Shown here one piece after another: positions 58,880-64,000 of a stretch of DNA of 64,000 bases. Under the pieces are notes generated by a model. It did not search any database. It saw nothing but the letters and a program-made list of their open reading frames with translations, and was not told the origin of the DNA. Within the stretch, counting starts at the first letter, position 1; every line of letters starts with the position of its first letter. A program made the translations under genes and the position numbers. This DNA is from Candidula unifasciata. Its lineage: Eukaryota > Mollusca > Gastropoda > Stylommatophora > Geomitridae. Location of the stretch: positions 291,190 through 355,189 of the forward strand of contig CAJHNH020008013.1 in NCBI GenBank assembly GCA_905116865.2, given 5' to 3'.

Positions 58880-59770
58880 GCTCGAACATTCCGAAACATG
58901 AAACATGGCGTTAGACAGAGATGTGTTCTGTCACCCGGTTTATTCAATTTGTACAGTGAAAAAAATAATTAGATCCATACATGATATGCCAGGAATATCG
59001 GTTGGTGGGCATTTTGTTAACAACCTGCGATATACTCACGAAATAGTTTTGATTGCTGAAAATGAAACACGACTGCTAGATATGATGGACATAATTGTAA
59101 CGGAAAGTGAAAACAAGGGTTTTAGTTTGAACACCGGAAAAACAAAAGTAATGTTAATTACATAGAACACCGACGCTTCAAAATGTAACATCTAAGTAAA
59201 TGGGACAAACCTCAAGCAAGTTGATATGTTCAAGTACTTGGGTAACCTGATAACATCAGATGGACGATGTTTTAAAGAATTTAAATGTCGAATAGCTCAA
59301 GCAGAGGCAGAATCTTACGAAATGAAGCATATTTTATGCAATCATTTTTTTTTTTTTTTTTTTTTTTGTCAATTGAGACGTGAAAGAGGATTCTTAAAAG
59401 CTGTATAAATCGTATATTGATATTCGGAAGTGAATCATGAACAGTGGGTATATTAGTAAAAACTTTTTTGGAAGCTGCGGAAATGGGGTTTTATAGACAA
59501 ATGATAAGAATACCCTGGACAGATAAAAAGGGTAATGAAGATGTCTTGGGAAAAAAAAAACTGACTAATGAAGAGAACTGATTGCTCACATCAGAAAGAG
59601 ACAATCTAAATTCTGTGGTCATGTGATGAGAAGGAGAGAACTGGAGTACACCGTGACAGTGGGAAAGTTGGAAGGGAGGAGAGGCAGAGGGATGCCGATA
59701 GAACAGATACTGGACAGTTTGACATCATGGCATGGAAGATCATCTGTATCAGAGTTGATTGAAAGTACAC
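58880..59770 (+). mobile_element. LINE-R RT to 3' end, second copy
   Basis: HGVRQRCVLSPGLFN-like lead, then MPGISVGGHFVNNLRYTHEI, in which the RT YADD has become YTHE, so the enzyme is inactive. FSLNTGKTKVM, FKYLGNLITSDG and HVMRR follow in shifting frames, with a long T run at 59346. The end matches the minus-strand LINE-R at 25.4 kb. Confidence 0.85.
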
Positions 59771-59784
59771 AAGACAGAAGGTTG

Positions 59785-60010
59785 TGGGTAGACATTAGTT
59801 CCATTTGCCCAGTGAATGTTTGCGTTGTCATCGATCTCATCTTCTGTTATGCCAGCTGATGATATTAGGCTCCTAAATATTTGAAGTTCTTGGTCTGTTT
59901 CTGATTGTGTTATGTCAGCTAAAAAATTTTTTTTTTTTAAATCTAGTTTGGTTATGGTCATGAGCTTTGACTTGTTGGCAATAATTGCCATGCTATGCTT
60001 CTCGCATACT
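59785..60010 (-). mobile_element. LINE RT fragment
   Basis: Minus-strand frame with KSKLMTI and ELQIFRSLISSAGIT..EI, the pattern of a LINE RT thumb block (KTKVM..., F.YLGSLI...G). It is orientated against the adjacent LINE-R. Confidence 0.5.
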
Positions 60011-60192
60011 TAGCTAATTCGTTTATATAATCTTGCAGTCACTAGGTTAACAGTGTTCAGACATACAATGTGACCCCCCCCCCCTTTCCCTCTTCCACAC
60101 ACACTTCCCCCCCCCCTCTCAGCCATGTATGGGTTTTTTAAATAAATGTTTATACGTGACATGTGACTTAACATGTTATTATTGTGTCTTTT

Positions 60193-60390
60193 TGGGAGCC
60201 GCATTTGTAAAACCGCTAGACGCTCGCCTGCGTGCTCGGGGTCGTTGGTTCAAACCCGCACCGATCGGGATTTTCTCCTTTCAAACATGACCATGAGGGG
60301 TCGATCCAGCCTGAAACGTAATAGGTAAAGTCCTGGGAAGTTAAGGCGGCCAGTGTGAATTTGACCATATCGCCATCCTAATTTTTTGGC
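60193..60390 (+). repeat. SINE-C copy, left part (right part at 60817-60885)
   Basis: tRNA-like head with GACGCTCGCCTGCG and B box GGTTCAAACCC, then GGGGTCGATCCAGCC and AAGTCCTGGGAAGTTAAGG, breaking off at CATATCGCCATC. The body resumes at 60817 (AATATCTAGGTCAAGCAG, then ATATACCCAATACACCC). GCCATC occurs at both breakpoints. Confidence 0.65.
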
Positions 60391-60395
60391 ACCTG

Positions 60396-60812
60396 TCTAC
60401 CTTTCCAGCCGATTGTGTTGTACATTGGGCTGTCAGGAGGCATGGGACTCACAGCCCATGGCGATGGCGAGTGTGACTAGCAAGACCCGCCCGCGATAAG
60501 ATAAGTCTTTCACAGTTATAGCGTGGGATTTCAGGACTATTGTTGTCACCACATGTTCTTAGTATGTTTCTTCTCAGACGCTAAACTCTAATCATTTCTA
60601 CAAAAATTTCTTTCTTCGTTCCCATTCCCTTCCTGCTTCACCGCCCTCCATGCAACACGGTCTCTGGCATTTGGTTCACAAGAATCTTCCTCAATACCTG
60701 TATCATTTATGTCCCGCTTGCACAGAGCTTTATACTGTAGTAGTATAGGTCGACCTGAACATCTTCTACGGATCTATAACTGACAACAGAGGATGTCCTT
60801 AGGAACTCTTGC
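60396..60812 (-). mobile_element. LINE-E C-terminal fragment inserted in SINE-C
   Basis: Homologous to 48553-48935: GGCATGGGACTCACAGCCC, GAGTGTGACTA-CAAGACCCGC, GCGTGGGATTTCAGGAC, CCTGTATCATTTATGTCCCG and ACATCTTCTAC. On the minus strand it reads as a decayed LINE ORF2 C-terminus. Confidence 0.65.
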
Positions 60813-60939
60813 CATCTATAATATCTAGGTCAAGCAGTATATACCCAATACACCCAAGGGGTGGGGGAAGGGACCTTGACCTTCTGCTCACTGGGCAATT
60901 TTATTTGCCCTTCAGCACAAATAATCATTATATATGTTT

Positions 60940-61380
60940 ATATTATTATGAGTTGTGTAACGTGGACCCTAACGACTGAACTTGAAAGAAAGATATTTTC
61001 ATTAGAAATGCCATGTTTCAGAAAATATTTTGGCATATCATACAGAGACCACGTTACAAACGAAGAGGTTCGCCATAAATTAGACAGCACATTGGCAACT
61101 ATGAACCTCTTTTAACTACAATGAAAAGCGAAAATGCAATCGTACGGACATGTCATACGATCTAGCGGCCTCTCAAAAACAATACTGCAGGGCTCAGTAG
61201 CGAGAAAGAGGAGAGGAGGCAGAACAAGAAAGACCTGGTTACATAGCCTGACTGACTGGACAGGCCCAAGGCATGCAGCCATGAAGTCTATTGCAACTAA
61301 CCACCAAAGGGCGAGAAAGCTAACCAGGCAGTCAACACAAACTGGTGATCCAACGACACGTAATGTTACGGGATAATAAT
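60940..61380 (+). mobile_element. LINE ORF2 C-terminal fragment
   Basis: CVTWTLTTELERK, EMPCFRKYFGISYRDHVTNE and EVRHKL form the typical block after the RT thumb. After one frame break come YGHVIRSSGLSKTILQGSV and RKRRGGRTRKTW, the usual GR.R.TW end. Stop at about 61376 followed by a (ATT)n tail. Confidence 0.8.
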
Positions 61381-61439
61381 TATTATTATGCTCTTAAACA
61401 AGATAAACGAAGCCCTTTTTCCCAGAATTTATTTTCCTT

Positions 61440-61560
61440 ATTTCCGTGCAACAGCTTCGATTTCGTGGATGGAATCCAGGCCAGCACCTTTAACCTCTCT
61501 CATCAACGTTCGTTTTAGGGTTTCTTTTCCATGTCCTCAGTCCTCAATCCATGTATTTCA
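61440..61560 (-). mobile_element. LINE C-terminal fragment
   Basis: Minus-strand KETLKRTLMREVKGAGLDSI, a pattern seen at LINE ORF2 ends; a degraded relative lies at 10.58-10.64 kb. Confidence 0.4.
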
Positions 61561-61648
61561 CATTTTGTTAACTAAAGCGCCGCACACCTCGGCTTCAGTG
61601 ATTTATTTAAGGCCGTAGCCCTGATGTTGATAATAGTTTTGGTCTTAC

Positions 61649-61826
61649 TTGTATAAAAACAACTGGAATGACGGGGCCGCACTCGGCGTTCGGGTATAAG
61701 GTCCCATATCCAATGGTTGACTGGGTTTCCATAGAGAAGAGAAGCATGTCCCAGAAATTGTTGACTCCCACCAGACAGGGCATGAAGTCGGGCTTGGCTT
61801 TGTTGACCTGGTCAAAGTCGCCATGT
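61649..61826 (-). CDS. Inward-rectifier K+ channel (Kir) exon: pore and filter
   Basis: Minus-strand exon of a Kir-family potassium channel, the tetrameric channel that sets resting potential and passes K+ inward. It follows a CCTCTCTCTTCAG acceptor and starts A-CAT-GGC-GAC, giving HGDFDQVNKAKPDFMPC. Next comes the pore helix and filter, LLFSMETQSTIGYGTLYPN, with both Cys that form the Kir extracellular disulfide (MPC and AEC). It ends VVFIQ before donor GTAAGA, in phase 0, where M2 would start in the next exon. That exon and the cytoplasmic domain are not seen down to the LINE debris at 61.5 kb, so the gene must continue left beyond a large intron or be broken. Confidence 0.88.
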
Positions 61827-61974
61827 CTGAAGAGAGAGGAAGTTGTAGTTGACACTGTGGTAAGATGAAATTGTGATAGGCGGAAGCGAGATCTGTCTGT
61901 CTGTTCTGTCTGAATGTATGTCTGTTTTACATACTAACCAATAAAATTAAACGCTTCCAGTATTGTACTACATC

Positions 61975-62066
61975 AACTGGCCAATCACCTTTATCAACAC
62001 ATATGAACAGCCAATGAGAACTAATAGTTATATCGTTATCCAATGAATGAAGCTGAGTCCAAATTT

Positions 62067-62099
<33 letters not shown>

Positions 62100-62278
62100 A
62101 ATCAGCTTGCACATAACATATTATTGTGTTCATAATTTACAATGTTAATTGACATCGTTAGCCAATCATAAATATCAAGACATATGGTCAACCAAAACAA
62201 TATATTTTACCTATGCAATTCAGCAGTAAATGCTACATCGTTAACGAATAAATGAATTTGAGTCAGAATTTAAAATTT

Positions 62279-62323
<45 letters not shown>

Positions 62324-62515
62324 AAACTATTTAACTTTCACTTAACAGATTATCGTGTTAATAATAAAATATTAATTTGCAACTTTAGCCAATCACAGTT
62401 ATCAAGACATGTGATCAACCAATAGAGTAAACTTTATCTATGCAATTGACCAGTAATAGTGACATCGTTATCCAATGAATGAAGCTAAGACAAAACATAA
62501 CAACAACCAATCAGC
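61975..62515. repeat. Degenerate 180-230 bp tandem repeat with (CA)n in the Kir intron
   Basis: Three related units in the intron between the two Kir exons, sharing CCAATCA, TTATC, ATCGTTATCCAATGAATGAA and ATGCAATT-type blocks, two with (CA)n stretches. The last unit runs up to the splice donor (AATCAGCTTAC), and an earlier unit has AATCAGCTTGC at the equivalent place. Confidence 0.65.
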
Positions 62516-62519
62516 TTAC

Positions 62520-62684
62520 ACATGACACATGAGGTAGTAAATGGCGGAGAACAGCAACATGGAGCTGGAGAAACCGGTGAAGATCAGCAAGAACGCCCAT
62601 CTCCACTTCATGTCCAGCATTGTTACATAGATGTCCTTCAGGTATTTCCATCTCTTCAACTTGATGCCCCGGTAGACGATGTTG
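62520..62684 (-). CDS. Inward-rectifier K+ channel (Kir) exon: slide helix and M1
   Basis: Minus-strand exon upstream of the pore exon. Acceptor ACATTTCTTTCAG; 165 bp; donor GTAAGC. It encodes NIVYRGIKLKRWKYLKDIYV (N-terminal strand and slide helix), the K/R-WRW motif and a hydrophobic M1 helix, FLLIFTGFSSSMLLFSAIYY. It ends MCHV, which joins in frame to HGDFD of the next exon. The phases match (two bases here plus one there). The N-terminal exon should lie to the right of 62.7 kb but is not recognised among the G run, LINE-G and Tigger sequences. Confidence 0.88.
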
Positions 62685-62869
62685 CTGAAAGAAATGTGCG
62701 AACGTGTCACTCATAAATACACCGGATTTTTTTTTTTTTTAAATCTGGCTTTTCCCGTGTGAGTTCAATGGTATCGTTGGGGCTGGGTGGGGGGGGGGTG
62801 GGGGGGGGGGGGGGCATATTGGGTAATAAAAAAAATTATCCACCTAAATAAGCATGCCGTTTAAATGGT

Positions 62870-63260
62870 TTGTTTGTCTTTATTTCTATGCCCTTGTGGG
62901 TTCCAGTACAAAGATATTCTAGTTATATTGTTCTCGGGTTTTCTCAGCGTGTGTCCTGTCCAAGCCAGCGTCTTTTCTTCAGCTCTTGATCCACTGGAAC
63001 TTATTTAGTTCTCTTCCAAACTCAATATTAGTTAGTTATTCTATCATAATATTTAGTACCACATATTCTTTGCAGACACCATCAAATGTTTGTAGTTTAT
63101 TAGTAATTGCCTCAGTTGTTCTCCATATTTTCACTTTATACAACACTATTGATTTGACATTAGAATTAAAAATTTCAAGTTTAGTATTTCTGTTAATTTC
63201 TTTAGACCTCCACAAATTCCCTAGTGCAATGAAAGCTACTCTTGGTTTTTTTGTGCTCGT
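62870..63260 (-). mobile_element. LINE-G C-terminal fragment
   Basis: On the minus strand KKRRWLGQDTR, NPRTI, LEYLCTGTHKG correspond to the RRWRWIGHTLRK..NNITR...WNPQGH blocks seen at 51.2 kb. Upstream LINE sequence continues to about 63370. Frame broken. Confidence 0.65.
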
Positions 63261-63391
63261 ATTTTAATGTCTCTATTCTTCCCCGGACCTTTATTTAGAC
63301 CACTGCCCAAACAGATGTGCGACTCCAGGTGTTGGAGTGTGATACCATTAAGGGAAACAAGATTACTGTTTCGCCTGACTTATTCTCATTA

Positions 63392-64000
63392 CAGTGGAAC
63401 CTCGCTTAACGAGCATAATTCGTTCCAGAATCATACTCGTTAAGCGAAACAATCGTTATGCAAAATAGTTTTTCTCATTTAAATTAATGTAAAATACGAT
63501 AGTGCGTTACCTGTCGAACGACTACTCACAAAATGTTATCTATACCGTTTATTTAAAGACAAAGAAAACTATATACATATTGTTAAGGAGAGTAATCATT
63601 GTCATCGTTTCTTCCACCTCAGAACGAAACCCACCTGGAATGCGGATTCGATTTGCATTAAAAAAATCGAAATAAATCTGATACATACCTTATAATTTTT
63701 CACGAGAAAGATGTCCAGAGACAATTGTTTTTGCCGACGCTTCAAAATTTGGCGAACATGCGACACAGCCTTATCATTAAATACATTTGCAGCGCGCATA
63801 GCCACTTCCTAATTAGGGTGATGCTTCTTTCTCAATGTAAAATGCAACAGTTTGCCATGTTTTCAGCATTTCTCTTATTTCACCAGAAGATTTTTGCTTT
63901 TCTGTTACCTCCTCCTTCTCCTCCTCTTACAAATTTCCTCCAGTACTTCTTGCTGTGAAACACAATGCAACTCCATAAGCTCTTGGGTGGTCAGCTCTTG
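63392..64000 (-). mobile_element. Tigger/pogo DNA transposon, 3' part (runs off window)
   Basis: The terminus CAGTGGAACCTCGCTTAACG follows a TA dinucleotide (63390-63391), as expected for pogo-type Tc1/mariner elements. Inside, minus-strand frames give ELTTQELMEL, HHPN, MRAANVFNDKAVSHVRQILK and RRQKQLSLDIFLV, the C-terminal end of Tigger transposases. Frameshifts and stops between these blocks show that it is a fossil. The DDE core would lie right of the window. Confidence 0.8.

Noticed and set aside
61607..61648. C-terminal extension of the Kir pore exon frame
   Set aside because: The frame passes a good GTAAGA donor and leaves the family alignment at VVFIQ; the rest is intron.
62511..62714. 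Second minus-strand frame over the Kir M1 exon
   Set aside because: It is a shifted reading of the same exon without family similarity; the other frame encodes the slide helix and M1.

Overview
This window is nuclear genomic DNA from an animal, most likely an invertebrate. Its few genes are split by spliceosomal introns, the intergenic DNA is AT-rich, and microsatellites, SINEs and decayed non-LTR retrotransposons are dense. The retroelement mix (RNase H-bearing I-like LINEs with TTAG tails, LINEs ending in GAGGGCCTATGCTC-like sequence, Penelope-like, Helitron and Tigger elements, tRNA-derived SINEs) reminds me of molluscs, perhaps a gastropod. That taxonomic call is inference from memory; no search was run.

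There are three genic regions. (1) 1.1-4.7 kb (+): two paralogous C2H2 zinc-finger exons with the same acceptor phase, each with its own stop codon. They look like alternative terminal exons of one transcription-factor gene whose shared 5' part lies left of the window. (2) 13.6-17.3 kb (+): a complete two-exon ABHD17-type depalmitoylase of 288 residues with the catalytic Ser, Asp and His present. Its stop codon sits in TGACTAG, the best-known readthrough context, and is followed by 60 open, strongly acidic codons before a second stop. (3) 61.6-62.7 kb (-): two exons of an inward-rectifier potassium channel (slide helix, M1, pore with the TIGYG filter). The other exons are not seen.

The rest is mobile or repetitive. 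At 41.1-48.2 kb is a 7.1 kb LTR retrotransposon on the minus strand with unusually long LTRs (about 2.25 kb), a tRNA-Pro-like primer binding site and a single intact 676-codon ORF. I see no capsid, protease, RT or integrase in it. A diverged solo LTR of the same family lies at 6.5-8.8 kb with a perfect 5-bp target duplication. At 38.6-40.8 kb is a non-autonomous Helitron. Other elements are a Penelope-like remnant with a GIY-YIG domain (8.8-9.4 kb), LINE fragments of at least five kinds (20, 25-27, 28, 34-36, 48.5, 50-51, 57-61, 63 kb), a Tigger transposase fragment at the right edge, two TTAA-bounded MITEs, and four recurring short repeat families called here SINE-A, SINE-B, SINE-C and rep-F.

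Large satellite-like arrays lie at 5.8, 49.3, 52.9-53.9, 55.3-56.2 and 56.4-57.0 kb. They produce long but spurious open frames. Several microsatellites start exactly at the 3' end of a retroelement, which suggests the element tails seeded them. Intergenic stretches not listed below (for example 550-1100, 17.9-19.4, 31.1-32.1, 37.0-37.9 and 54.4-55.3 kb) show nothing I can name.
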